Source: Siphonodentalium dalli (lineage: Eukaryota; Mollusca; Scaphopoda; Gadilida; Siphonodentaliidae). From it: DNA of 64,000 nucleotides. The notes beneath the pieces were generated by a model, which saw only the letters and a list, made by a program, of their open reading frames with translations, made no database searches and had not been told where the DNA came from. Position 1 is the first letter of the stretch. Every line of letters begins with the position of its first letter. This document shows positions 23,701-35,101 of this stretch, piece after piece. A program made the translations under genes and the position numbers. The DNA lies in assembly GCA_032622095.1 (NCBI GenBank), contig CP136067.1, positions 44,933,549 through 44,997,548 of the forward strand, given 5' to 3'.

Positions 23701-23856
23701 AGGGAAAACCTAAGTCGGCTATACCTGATTCACATCCAGATGCAGGAGGGTATGCCCAAAATCCAAAGGTATAGTCCTATATAGACATTATCTATGAAGG
23801 GCCCTTAAAACACTCACCTCTGATGTTGTTTTCTGCCATTTTCTGGGAAGTTGAAT
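20753..23856 (-). CDS. TRPT1: tRNA 2'-phosphotransferase 1 (TRPT1/KptA/Tpt1), seven coding exons
   Basis: Transfers the splice-junction 2'-phosphate of ligated tRNA to NAD+, giving ADP-ribose 1'',2''-cyclic phosphate and nicotinamide. Coding exons, 5' to 3' on the minus strand: 23839-23818 (ATG, MAENNIR), 23159-23085, 22741-22569, 22154-22059, 21646-21589, 21326-21264, 20859-20753 (TGA 20755-20753). All junctions are GT-AG and the phases agree. The total is 594 nt, 197 residues, close to bacterial KptA. Family features: LARHG (R23, H24), YRAHQGHS (R81), FHGTY, GLKRQGRSHIHL (R129) and DGIEFW...HPKYFLA. These keep the R-H, R, R catalytic set known for Tpt1. An acceptor at 23857 suggests a 5'UTR intron. 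A 38-bp duplication at exon 2 creates a second donor, and a foldback element starts just after the stop. Confidence 0.92.
23037..23112 (-). repeat. 38-bp tandem duplication of the exon 2 end and splice donor in TRPT1
   Basis: ACATGCTCACCTTTGTCGCG begins at 23037 and again at 23075. Each copy includes the end of exon 2 and its G|GTGAGC donor. Using the upstream donor (last exon base 23085) keeps the reading frame. The distal copy would add 38 nt and shift it. Confidence 0.9.
23160..23817 (-). other. TRPT1 intron 1, with a diverged direct duplication
   Basis: AAAACCTAAGTC(A/G)GCTAT... to ...CCTATATAGACATTAT lies at about 23540-23665 and again at 23703-23805. It is otherwise unremarkable AT-rich intron. 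Confidence 0.6.
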
Positions 23857-23859
23857 CTG

Positions 23860-25033
23860 TGGAATATTTAATTTTATAATATAAATATAATTTCCAACAT
23901 GCCATGCTAGCCATATCATTCACCCACCTATGATACCAATGAAATTGAAAATTTGGGTAGAACGGGAGTGGGTGGGAAAAATGGTGCACATATATAGGTG
24001 AAATGACATGGGGGATTGTCACAGGGTAGGTGCCTTTGACCTCAAGTGACTTGGAGAGGCACCCATATTTAGTAATAAAGAGCGTTTATTGTCAGCTTAA
24101 AAGATAGAATGTAACTTTATACGGAGAGTGTCATGCAAGGCCAAACAAAATTATACCTGTGTTCGGGGTCCCACTCTCTGAGAATTAGGGTACGGTAGGT
24201 AGATTATTATTTTTTTATTTTCTGTAATACTGTGGACATTGAAATTATATCTGTTCGCAAAGTACTTAGGCTGATAAAATCCTACGTGTATCAATGTAAA
24301 GTTTAGGTATATAATCCAATAGAGTGTCAAAATATATTAATTTGATGATTTTATTGGGGGGGGGGGATTTTTTTTTCTCCAAATATGTATTTTCATACTC
24401 ACAACTTCAATTTTCTCTCATTTTATGGAATATGGATTAACCTTAATATCCAAATCATATATACATGAGTAGTACAATCCACCTAAAACAATTTTGGATA
24501 ACCACTGTCTTGGTTTACATTGATATTGACCCCATTAACCCTCTTAATAATGCCGACTATGTCAGTGTCTACCAGTCGAATGCAGAATTCTACCCTGCGA
24601 TCGCTTATCTGGCAAATTTTTACTGCAGAACCATCCCATGTATTAAACAATTTCTCCTCCAATGGTATCAGAAAACAGTTATATGCTGGTATCTCATTTG
24701 CATCATGACATCACGAGGTACAAATCTGCGTTCTACTGGTAGACAATGACCATTTTTGTCATAATAATCTAAACTAAGTTAGCAAGCACCTTCTCGTGAA
24801 TTGTATACTCCGGTGTTTTTTTTTCGGTTTCCGGTCAAACCGAGTTGTTGTCTGGCTGTGGTAGATATGATTTTTCTGGGGGGGGGGGGGGCAAATGGTC
24901 AGTGGAGGGGGGGGGGGGGTACTAAAACCGAAGAAAACAGTTTTTTTCCACCCTGTGTCTGCAGTTTTTTTCCGGCCCCCTGTCTGGGCTGATGCAAATT
25001 TACTGGACGATCAAAAAGTTCAGGGTAGGCACC
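23860..25033. other. Upstream flank of TRPT1, non-coding, with long G runs
   Basis: A promoter for TRPT1 should lie here, but I cannot point to a core element. G runs occur at 24355-24366 and twice at about 24878-24919. No gene is supported. Confidence 0.5.
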
Positions 25034-25537
25034 TTTAAAGACACGGTTGGCCTTGGCGGTGGGTATCCTGTGAAAATATCTCTACCCGTCAAAAACCGCC
25101 ACAAACAGAAAGAACATCAAAATGTAGATAGACTTTGTCCGTATACAAATAAGAAATATCGCATAAACAGTATGTTATGGTCATATGTTTGACCATTGTT
25201 ATGTAAACAAAAGCATAAAAAGTTACTTTTCTGATGTTTGTTTATATTATGATGGTAAACATAAAGAGCGTTCTTTGTTGGTGAATACCTGATATGGAAC
25301 TAATAAAGAGCGTTTATGCCATTTGTGTGTGATTAGCCAATAGCATTGTGCTGTCTTCTGTAACACAATCAGGCTCTTGATTAGGTCAAATATAGTAGGT
25401 ATATATGATAACGCGCTTTTTACGCGATGGTCATGGTATATATGAACGGAACTGTATGCGTTTTAATGTTTTTTCTGTTTACGGTGTTTGGAACAAATAT
25501 GAATATTTTAGATAATTAAGGCCGCACGTGCCTTTAA
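25034..25537. mobile_element. MITE family A, copy 1 (about 500 bp)
   Basis: Terminal inverted repeats follow TTAAAGGTACGGTTGGCCTT / AAGGCCAACCGTGCCTTTAA, somewhat decayed here. Internal landmarks shared by all copies are AAAAACCGCCACAAACAG, GACTTTGTCCGTATACAAAT, AATAAAGAGCGTTTAT and TTTACGCGATGGTCATGG. There is no transposase. Confidence 0.9.
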
Positions 25538-25736
25538 GATAGGGTATCTAGGGAGATCCCAAACACATATTTTAAGTCGCTCTTCAAAAGCTTTCGGCCT
25601 TAGGTCTTCCTCAGTTGATATAATTCAGACAAAATCACATGATGGCATTCAGATAAACACTCAAACTCAAGTGATTTTATTTGATAATCAATTCATAAGT
25701 TACAATATGGTAATGGGGCTCTGTGGAAGCCATGGC

Positions 25737-26237
25737 TTAAAGGTACGGTTGGCCTTGGCGGTAGGTATCCTGTGAAAATATTTCCACCCATCAAAAACCG
25801 CCACAAACAGAAAGAACATCAAAATGTAGACAGACTTTGTCCGTATACAAATAAGAAATATCGCATAAACAGTATGTTATTGTCATTTGTTTGACCATTG
25901 TTATGTAAACAGAAGCATAAAAAGTTACTTTTCTGGTGTTTGTTTATATTATGATGGTAAACATAAAGAGCGTTCTTTGTTGCTGAATTCCTGATATGGA
26001 CCTAATAAAGAGCGTTTATATCATTTGTGTGTGATTAGACAGTGACACTGTGCTGTCTTCTGTAACACAATCAGGCTCTTGCTTATGTAAAATACAGTAA
26101 GTCTTTATGATAGCATGCTGTTTACGCGATGGTCATGGTATATATGAACGAAACTGTATGCGTTTTAATGTTTGTCTGTTTACGGTCTTTGGAACAAATA
26201 TGAATATTTTCGACAACGAAGGCCAACCGTGCCTTTA
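25737..26237. mobile_element. MITE family A, copy 2
   Basis: Same landmarks and orientation as copy 1, about 200 bp downstream of it. The ends read TTAAAGGTACGGTTGGCC and GGCCAACCGTGCCTTTA. Confidence 0.93.
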
Positions 26238-26239
26238 TG

Positions 26240-28600
26240 GGTCAGAGCCCTATACTAATACAATAATTATAATATAGACATAAACTACATGTGGGTGCAA
26301 GAGGAGAAGAACAGTTCAGAGAGAGAGAACGAGATGTAGGGTGGGGTGGTAAATGGTGTGCATAATATGTTGAATATATGCTCATAAGTGGTAGAACTAT
26401 ATGTTACTTGATTTCATGAAACATTATTTCAATTTAATGAATGTGTAAGGATGTGACTGAATCACCAGTGGAGATCAGTTGATTTGGGCTAAGAATATGG
26501 AAGTGTGTTTATTTTTTATTCTTTGATGAATAATATAGAAGGTCATTAACACATATGGATCAATTATGATAATAGTCATTGATAAAGTGATCTTTTAGAT
26601 ATTTGGGGTAGTCAATACATGTTTCAATGCGTAATTTGCAATCTTCAGGGAGGCTATTCCATAATGCTCGGGCTTTGTTTGAGATTGCGTTTTTTTAGGG
26701 TTTGGTCCTTTTAAATTCATGATATAGATTACCTTTTGATTTTGAGCGAGTATTATGGCTATGTATATCTGCTAGGTTTGTGAATAATTTTGATAAGGAA
26801 TCAGGTAGTGCATGTGTATGGCAGTCATGCAGTATTCTAATTAGCTGCATGTTCCCAATGTCATCAAACATTAGTAGTTTGGCTTGTCTGCAATATATGG
26901 AAATATTACTAGTACCATTTGAGATAGTTTTTAGGGCATTCTCCTGTAATTTTCTGATTTTAGTAAGATATTTTTTGGGTGACGAGCTCCAGATTGCATT
27001 ACAGTAGGTCAGGTAGGGTATAATTAATGATAGATATGCGGTTTTCAATGTAGCAGTAGGAACAAAGTCTAATTTTACTGGAAAGTTTAGAGAATATTTA
27101 TATTTATAAGAGTGTTTATCCCAAGATAGATTGTCTTCAATAGTGACACCTAAAAATTTAGTATTCATCACTTTAAGGATTTTTTTCAGTACAGCCCAGG
27201 TTGATTTCATGTTTCATTGGTAACGCTCAAATTTGTTATGGTAATAGCTTCGTTTCGCCATTCTTATTGTAGTGATTAGTCTATTTTTATATGCTTTGTA
27301 TCTTTCATTGTTATTTTTAGATCTGTTTTGTAAGAAGTTTCTATACAATTTATTCTTTCTCTTGATTGAGTTAACTATTCCTGCTGTTATCGACGGATTG
27401 TTGTTTTGAGTCCTAATTTTCTTTCTAAATTTTGGAAAGCTGTGATTGTATGCATCACTCATATAATCAATGAAAGTTTCATAGGATGAATTGCAGTCGG
27501 TATGTTGTAAACAGTGCCCCAGTCCATAGAGGATATCTTATTGATGAAGTTTTGAATGTTCTGATTTGAAAATTCCCGTTGGTAGATGTACATCTCTTTA
27601 TTTGGGCAGTGTTTATTTTCATGCTCAGTTATTATAAGGAATATTGGTAGGTGATCAGATATATCTTCAACAAAAATGCCTGAGTATATTGGGGAAGAAT
27701 GGTGACAGTTGGTGAATATGTTGTCTATTAGGGTTGCACTGAACTCTGTTATTCGTGTTGGTTTAGTTATCATTGGGAGGAACATAAAGGATTTCAATAG
27801 ATTGGTGAAATCTTTACCTGCATTATTATCAGATCCTAGATTAATATTAAAGTCTCCCAACAAGATACAATCCCGCTTCTCTTTGGTTATTTTCAACATT
27901 ATAGACTCCATTTTCTCCATGAATTTCTCAAGATCTGAATTTGGGGGTCGATATATGCAGCCTACTATTTGTTTTTTCCCTCTATTATTTTCCAGTTCAT
28001 TGAAAATGCTTTCCAGAAAGTCATTGTTGATATTCAAATCAGTACGGATCTCAGTTTTTAGTGATGAGTTTATATAAAGTCCAACTCCTCCCCCTTTATT
28101 TTCTCTGTGACTTTCAATCAAGTTATATCCATTTAATTTCATGAGGTTCATTGGTGAATCATTAGATAACCATGTTTCAGTAACACCTATAATGTCAAAG
28201 TTATGTCTGCAATTGTTTATGAAGGTTGATAATCTATGTTCTTACTTATGGATCTCATATTAAAGTGAATCATAGATACTGTTATACTATTGTCTATATG
28301 TTTAATTTTGTCATTGAATTCTAATAATAGATAATTTGAGGAATTCGGGTAGTCTAACAAACTCGCATTTTCTTCTGAATCATACTCATTTTGGAAATCA
28401 TCGTTTAATGTAAAGGGGCTTGTTAAAAGTTGTTTCATGTTTGGCAGATCTAAATGATTGACATTTAGTTTCATGTCATATATTGCTAACTTGAAGAGAG
28501 CTTCTTCAATATGATTGAAGGGGCAGACTTCTTGGATACAGTGGTAGCAGAATGTGTTGTGTTGTGTTGTCTTCATCAAGTTTTCGTAGATCAGTTTTAT
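26240..28600 (-). pseudogene. Non-LTR retrotransposon (LINE, Jockey/CR1-like) with RT core deleted
   Basis: Reading from 28579 down: a Cys/His-rich start (CYHCIQEVCPFNHIEEA); an APE endonuclease (28266-27459) with HFNMRS, GGGVGLYI, CIYRPPNSD, LLGDFN, LIDNIFTN and SDHLPI; the linker (27462-27190, KRSYYHNKFERYQ); then, directly after a MKSTW...LKKIL segment, the RT thumb and C-terminal part (TKFLGVTIEDNLSW, LTYCNAIWSS, IHSHNTR, ALWNSLPE) to a stop at 26562-26560. The fingers and palm, including the catalytic (F/Y)ADD box, are missing, removed near 27178. Frameshifts lie near 28230, 27490 and 26695. It is dead. The 3'UTR (26240-26559) abuts MITE copy 2. Confidence 0.9.
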
Positions 28601-28670
28601 TTAGCTTAGAGCATTTCAAATGAATCCACTGGTCATACAAATACAAATAACAAAATAGTGGAAACACCTG

Positions 28671-28822
28671 TTAAAGAGCGTCGTGGCTTATTGGTGTCAT
28701 TTCCCGCACATAATCTGCTAAGAATCGCCTCATTATGTTTCGATAATGTGAATAAAACGTTCTCATTTTCAGAACATTATCGACTGAAAATTAGGCGATT
28801 CTAAGCAGATTATCTACCTAAA
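28671..28822. repeat. Hairpin repeat B, copy 1
   Basis: TTAAAGAGCG start, then an imperfect inverted repeat TAATCTGCTAAGAATCGCCT ... AGGCGATTCTAAGCAGATTA (28710-28812) with an inner pair TCGATAATGT/ACATTATCGA. Confidence 0.85.
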
Positions 28823-29445
28823 ACAAGTTATATTATAAGCATATAATTTGCTGATTTTCGGGAGAATAGGCTGGTCAACCAATCACAAATAAAGGCTCTG
28901 TATAACATCAAAATATGGAGGTTATAACGGCGTCAGTTTCCCCACAATTTGGATTTAAAACAATTTAGTTAACTAATTAAATTTGTTTTTTAAAGTCTTC
29001 TTTAGAATCAAATAAGTCCAATATGAACCTATATCAATATCTAGTTACAATATGAACCTATTTGCACGAGCATATAACAAAATGTGCGCGATGCGCACAA
29101 ATACGTGGGGCCGGCCGCGGCTGAATAACGGTTAAGTTCTGTCTAATATCAATTTGTGCATGGAGTATTTTAGGAACGTAGTTTTTAACAATTTTGATTA
29201 AAACAAATTAATTAAATAAATAAAAACAAAATTAAGTTTATTTCAGAATAAATTAAGTCTATATGTGAATATTTAGGTCCAATATTAACCTAAAAGATAG
29301 ATACAAATGAGCATAATATGCATAATATGCATGCACCCAGGGGCCGCCACGGACATAATGTGATTATTTGATCATGAAATAAGCAGATAAGTGACTCGTA
29401 CTCGTTATTTCGTTTTTCGGCGTGGGCTACAGCGGGGAAAAAAAC

Positions 29446-29605
29446 TCGTTAAAGAGCGTTGTCATTTTCCACACATATATACCGGTATAATATGTTTAGA
29501 ATCGCCTCATTATGTGTCGATAATGTGAATAAAACGGACACATTTTCAGCACATTATCGACTCAAAGTGAGGCGAGTCTGAGCAGATTATCTACCTTAAA
29601 CAAGT
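29446..29605. repeat. Hairpin repeat B, copy 2
   Basis: Same layout: TTAAAGAGCGTT, AGAATCGCCTCATTATGTG, ACATTATCGACTC, AGCAGATTATCTACCTT. The outer stem has more mismatches than copy 1. Confidence 0.85.
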
Positions 29606-30356
29606 TCTATCATATAGACCTAAGGCTAGCATAAAGGAATGTTAGAATTTCATGTTGAATAGCTTTATTGTTCAATAATAAAAACGACCCAGGTAGGCTT
29701 AATGGCTTATAGTATATATTATAAATATAGTGTATGATACATGTATTTATATAATAGTTTGTTAAGAAACTATTCATACAGGTCTAGTAACTTCACCATC
29801 AGACCATGTATAATGATATATCATATTGGGTTTTCAACATTTTTCAAATACAAAACTGTGAATTAGGGGCTTAGAACCATGAATAGATCTTTAAATAACT
29901 ACATGATAATAATAATACTGCCCGTTGGACAGTTATTAACAATATTAAAACAATTTCTGATTTAAACCTGATCTGTATTAGACTGTAATCAAGCTAAGTA
30001 ATCATATTTAATAAGCCTTGAAGGTCAAAAAAGACTAAAATGACTCAAAACAACACTCAACAGTGACTGACAATTAGCACTAATATTGACTGGTTTTCAA
30101 TACTCCATTTTCTATAACAATTTTTACATCGCTGTCCTAAAGTTTTAGATAAGATGAATGAATTAAAAAAAAATTAATACGTTCAAAACATCTTTTTTTT
30201 CAATGAATGACAGTTTTGTCACAGCGATATAATAACATTTAAAATGCGAGAAATGTGACCGTTAAATATTAGAATACGGTTATAATAATTTCACCAGAAC
30301 GAGTTGATTTAATTAAAGTAATCAAGAAACCCGACCTTTCTGTAGTCTTTTTGAAA
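29606..30356. other. Non-coding, nothing recognised
   Basis: AT-rich. No repeat shared with the rest of the window was noticed. Confidence 0.5.
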
Positions 30357-30447
30357 GAACCGCGGGATGCGGTAATTTCGCGTGCGTCAAAGTCGCAAGG
30401 ACGTCGGCGACCGGCCGATTTTGGTTTAAAGTATTTTGCCGTTCAAC
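30357..30447 (+). pseudogene. TatD fragment, inverted relative to its neighbour
   Basis: GCGTGCGTCAA, GGACGTCGG and GACCGGCCGATTTTGG match, on this strand, the coding start of the TatD fragment at 14932. The frame is broken by indels. It sits tail-to-tail with the zinc-finger/TatD frame at 30796-30443, so an inversion or independent insertion is implied. Confidence 0.6.
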
Positions 30448-30796
30448 TAGCCTGATGTATCGTTCCTTGGGATGAATGCCCAGTTTCCCAGACTTTGGGT
30501 TTCCCAGTAATCCAGTGGAATTTGGATGTGAAAAAATTGTTATGCAACCACTGAAAGTCGGAAAACTTTTTTTGGTGATGGTGGTGCAACATGTCCAGGT
30601 GACAGTGGGAATCCATCAGCTGTTCTTTGACGTGGATCACCTCACACCTGCGATTGTTGCACACTCCTTTTGCGTGGAAGCGCGGGCATATGCCTGGTGG
30701 TAATGGAAATTTTATTTTCTGCTGTGTTGACAGCGCCATCTTCCAAGTTGTCATCAAGGTCAATATCGAATTGAGTTCCGCTGAAATTGATACCAC
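30443..30796 (-). pseudogene. CCCH zinc finger joined to TatD nuclease N-terminus (TATDN2-like), copy 1
   Basis: The frame 30796-30443 reads a C-x8-C-x4-C-x3-H zinc finger (CPRFHAKGVCNNRRCEVIH) followed at once by LMDSHCHLDML, the first TatD motif with the metal-binding H-x-H. TatD proteins are metal-dependent 3'-5' nucleases. The later motifs (VAVGE.GLD and downstream His/Asp) are not in this frame, so it is a first-exon fragment or a relic. A second copy follows 620 bp away. Confidence 0.7.
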
Positions 30797-31679
30797 GTGA
30801 CGTGAGAGTTATTTAGGCTGGACCAATGGAAGCTTTGTTTCTTATGGTTAGGCTGTCAAATATGAATTTTACTTTTTAATGTATGTTCGTATGAACTTAC
30901 ATTTCCATTATATCTAGTAATAATCTAGTAATATCACATAGTGATACGCGCTTATTTTGTCGAGATACATATGTAATATCGACGCATGCATGTTGAGTAG
31001 GTAGACACAAACAAATGAATGGCATGGAGTAAGAATTATTATACTTATAAGTTATAGAACCAATTTCTTCAGAAATTTAAGTTAATGTTACGATATAGAT
31101 ATTTAGTTTAGAACCACCCCCCCTCCCGCTCAGGGTAACAATTTGGATGTGAAAATTTTGTTATGCAACCACTGAAAGTCGGAAAACTTTTTTTTGGGAT
31201 AGTGGTGCAACAAGTCCAGGTGACAGTGGGAATCCATCAGTTGTTCTTTGACGTGCATCACCTCACACCTACGCTTGTTGCACACGCCGTTTGCGTGGAA
31301 GTGCGGGCATATGCCTGGTGGCAATGGACATTTTATTTTCTGCTGTGTTGACAGCGCCATCTTCCAAGTTGTCATCAAGGTCAATATCGAATTGAGGAGT
31401 TCCGCTGAAATTGATACCACGTGATGTGAGAGTTATTTAGGCCGCTTTGTTTCTTATGCTTAGGCTGTCAAATGTGAATTTTACTTTTTAATGTATGTTC
31501 GTACGAACTTACATTTCCATTACATCTAGTAAAAATCTAGTAATATTACATAGTGATATGCGCTTATTTTTTCGAGATAAATATGTAATATCGACGCATG
31601 CATGTTGAGTACGTAGACACAAACAAATGAATGGCATGGAGTAAGAATTATTATACTTATAAGTTATAGAACCAATTTC
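30521..31679. repeat. Direct duplication, about 545 bp, containing the zinc-finger/TatD start
   Basis: 30521-31067 and 31142-31679 align end to end (TTTGGATGTGAAAA to GTTATAGAACCAATTTC), separated by 74 bp. The second copy lacks about 13 bases present near 30813-30830. Confidence 0.93.
31130..31420 (-). pseudogene. CCCH zinc finger/TatD N-terminus, copy 2
   Basis: Same content as copy 1: CPHFHANGVCNKRRCEVMH, then LMDSHCHLDLL. The frame diverges after KFSDFQWLHN, ending at the duplication boundary. Ligand residues are kept in both copies. Confidence 0.7.
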
Positions 31680-31820
31680 AAAATCAAAAGAAACACAGAA
31701 TACGTGATATACGTCGGGATCTGAAAGTTTCATGCTTCTTTAACTAACAGGTGCCCGTAACGTAAATCACGTCACCGTGACGCTGTTGGTTCAAGCAGAT
31801 GTCGTCCACCATTATTCAGG

Positions 31821-32913
31821 GAATATCCAACCACTTTCTGTTTGATACTGATTCTAGAGTACTTTTCAGTGGTGCTGACCGATTTTGGGGTTCAGTGCTT
31901 TTATCTTAAAGTTGAGCCCCCAATTAGAATTTTGTTGATCAACAATATGCATTGATCAGTGCCACATAAGGGTATCATTTTGATATTTCCGATAGCATTA
32001 TCGAACGGGATTGACATTCAAGGAGCTCCTGACCCTGACAATCCAAAATGGCCCACTTCAAAATTTGCTAAAATTGACCAGTCTAGAATAATTAATATTG
32101 TGCTACCTATAGAATCTTTAAATATCAGCACCCTTGTACTGGCTATAAATGGGATTACATATTTCACATTATCATTGCAAATGATTTCAATGTGGTATTT
32201 TCTTTAAACTTATGGGAGAACAGGATGTATTTTTAGCGTATGCTAATACTCATCCCACAAGTAGTGAATGTTGGAGTTACCACTATTCGATCAATCAGTA
32301 TGATTTGGTAGTCGAGCAGGTTTTGTCTTGATCAGTCCCACAGAAATTTTTATTGGCCGCAATAAATTAGGGAGTTTGTAAGAAAACAAGTCATAAGAAA
32401 GAATGCAATTGTTTACTTTGCACAGATGCAATACCCAATTTAAGATCGCAACATATGGTTGCTGCATGAAGGAAATAACCGTGTTCAATCTGTACATTTC
32501 TGTTGATTAGAGCACCATCGTTCCCTGATATTTGGTAAAGCACACCAATTTCCAATGTATGTTCAACGTCGGCAAGCGCATATGTTGTGTGTCGGGGTAA
32601 ACACTATTTTTTTGTTGATTTTGAAGTCGCTATTTTGGATTTTCAAGGTCAAGCGCTCCTTGAAGGTCAATCCCATCCTATGGTGCTATAGAAAATATCA
32701 GAAATAATAGCTATATGTGGCATTAATGCATATATGTCATTAAAATTCGAATTTGGGGATCAACTTTGAGAAAAAAGGGCTGAACCTCAAAATTTGGGTT
32801 CAGGCACTTAATGGAATTTGGCCCTTTTTAATATCAAAAATCAGTCGGCACCACTGAATTCCTTGTCAAAAAGTACTCTAGAATCAGTGTCAAACAAAGT
32901 GGTTGGATATTTC
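31821..32913. mobile_element. Foldback element, about 1.09 kb
   Basis: GAATATCCAACCACTTT at 31821 mirrors AAAGTGGTTGGATATTTC ending at 32913. TGATTCTAGAGTACTTTT mirrors AAAAAGTACTCTAGAATCA. Inner parts also mirror (GGGATTGACATTCAAGGAGC near 32008 against GCTCCTTGAAGGTCAATCCC near 32655). The arms are at least 265 bp around a unique centre of about 540 bp. No transposase. Confidence 0.88.
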
Positions 32914-34617
32914 ATAAAGAGCCCAGTTGTGAGACTGACTATCTGTAACATGCATGGAATTTCAGTAAATATTAATGTCATTAAATGGGACTCAATGCCT
33001 TCGAAGTGGGTTCATGCGAAATAACATGAAAGTCTATAAAACAACAATCATCAACCAGTACATGCAAAAAAATAGACTGACTTTGTTATTGATGTCTTTT
33101 CTTTAATATTTATAAGGGCGAGTAGCTAGTTTATAATGCATTTATAACAGGTCTATTCACTCTATTGGATTATAATTGGAAAGAAATCAAACTAAAGCGC
33201 TAGAGTTCAAACAAAGCGTGAATTAAATTGCATGAAAAAGTTTTGTTTACAAATTAAAAAAAAATATTAAAACCATTTGCCCAGAAAATCAATTCCAGCA
33301 ACATGAATGCACATGTAGAGAATATCTTCAATTTTCTATCGACATTTTAGCCTGAAAGATTGATGCAATATTCATAAAGTTTGACGCAGGCAAACCTAGG
33401 CCAGGTTAACTATAACTCGTTTCGATTGAGTGCTCCAAGTTCACCGATAAAATCTAAAAATATAATCGATAAATAAAATTGGAAGTTAACATATAGTTCC
33501 AAACGTATTGACCATTTAAACCCATAATATTCCGCAATTGTATGAAATAAACTATTTATTTAATTATATTAAGTTTTAATAATTGTTGTATTTGTAACGG
33601 ACGAAGAGATGTGAGTTTGTGCTATACATTAATAAGCAATCACAATACACAAATAGTCCTGCCACAGAACACGCGAACACGAGGTCGGAGAATATATGTG
33701 ATAGGAATAACAGCATAAAATTAACACAGCAACTGAGATAAGCAGGTAAGCTATGTGTGCATATTTGTGAACTCCAGTATTCTAACCATAGATACTTTTA
33801 ACGTGATGACAATTTTGCAAATTTAATAAAACAATTAGATAGAAAAACTTGGAAAATTCGATTCACCGTGACCACCATCAACAGTGATCAACGCTCACCA
33901 TGTCCATGTGCTATATATATATCTTTATTTTCGATCGAAATCATGTACGGTATCCTTGGATAGCTCCATTTGCCACGTATTCGTAATCGCTAGCTCCACT
34001 TGCCATGTACTAGATGTAGTCGCAGTCGTGTGTACGTAAAAAATTATGCCTGAAAAGATCGCAGGGTAGTCAACATGGTTTACGAACAACCTATGATATC
34101 ATGACTCATGTATGATGACACCCAATCTATCCATGATCTCGTCGAGGCCCAATTCCTTCTCTTACGATTGTATCGTGGTCGTCTGAGCGTTCTCTAACGA
34201 CACAAAATAACTGCAAATTCCAAGGTAATCGACTACTTGTTGACTGGTCGGACCCCTTCTAAGGTGCCACGCCCACTTATAATGCACACTGTACTAAAAG
34301 TGCCACGCCAAAAAAAAAGGTGCACGTATTATAACAGGTCAGGCACATCCTGAATTCCACTATTATTATTTGATCATTACCGTTTTGTTAATTTGATAGA
34401 AGAGGGATAATCCAAATCATATTTCACATAAATATTATTCAAAATCAGGTCGCACTAATTCGGTATCATATATATAGTTTGTCCAGGAGACTGATTTATC
34501 ATGACAGCACACGATAAGCAACTCAATAAGCATGCATGTTTAAATGTTTTATGAAGGAGCCGATTGCGTCATCCTGCTGTTGTCATTTAGAACGGGATAT
34601 TTTAGTAATATTATACC
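32914..34617. other. Non-coding, nothing recognised
   Basis: AT-rich sequence without supported frames. A small direct repeat of TAGCTCCA(T/C)TTGCCA(C/T)GTA occurs near 33961 and 33991. Confidence 0.5.
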
Positions 34618-35053
34618 AATAACTTAATTTTGGAGGGCGTTATGGTTTATTAACGGCTCTCCAGAAGTGATTAACAGCCCGAGGGGTTCATTAAAATTAG
34701 CATTTATAAAGTTACCATGAAGCAAGTATTACATTATATTATATATAATGTAAATATTATATGAAACCATTTCAGAAAACATATTCCCAAATGTATTAGC
34801 ATTATTTGTATTTATTATCAATATCATATAATATGATGAACTCATTTATTGATATATATGTATGTTGTGTATTGTTTGTATAATGTTGTGTACATAAGTT
34901 GTATGGCATGTTGCAACTTAGATGTTGACTTTGCTAATAAACAATTCAATTAAAGGCCCGAGACGAAGTCGCGGGCCTTTAATGGCCCGAGGGCTGTTAA
35001 TCATTTCTGGAGGGCCGTTAATAAACCATAACGCCCGACAAAATCAAGTTATT
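34618..35053. mobile_element. Inverted-repeat element, 436 bp
   Basis: Left arm AATAACTTAATTTTGGAGGG then CGTTATGGTTTATTAACGGC; right arm GCCGTTAATAAACCATAACG then CCC and AAAATCAAGTTATT. The arms are about 75 bp, followed by GGCCCGAGACGAAGTCGCGG (an internal small palindrome) on the right. Too short to code for a transposase. Confidence 0.88.
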
Positions 35054-35101
35054 ACTATTATTACCACTTTCTGAAATAATGAGTGAGTAAGCAACAATAT
35101 G

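Noticed and set aside
24465-24749. 94-codon plus-strand ORF and an opposing ATG-less frame at about 24720-24489
   Set aside because: Neither has a recognisable motif or splice context; left as non-coding.
31789-31830. GGTTCAAGCAG resembling a tRNA B box
   Set aside because: No A box or cloverleaf around it.
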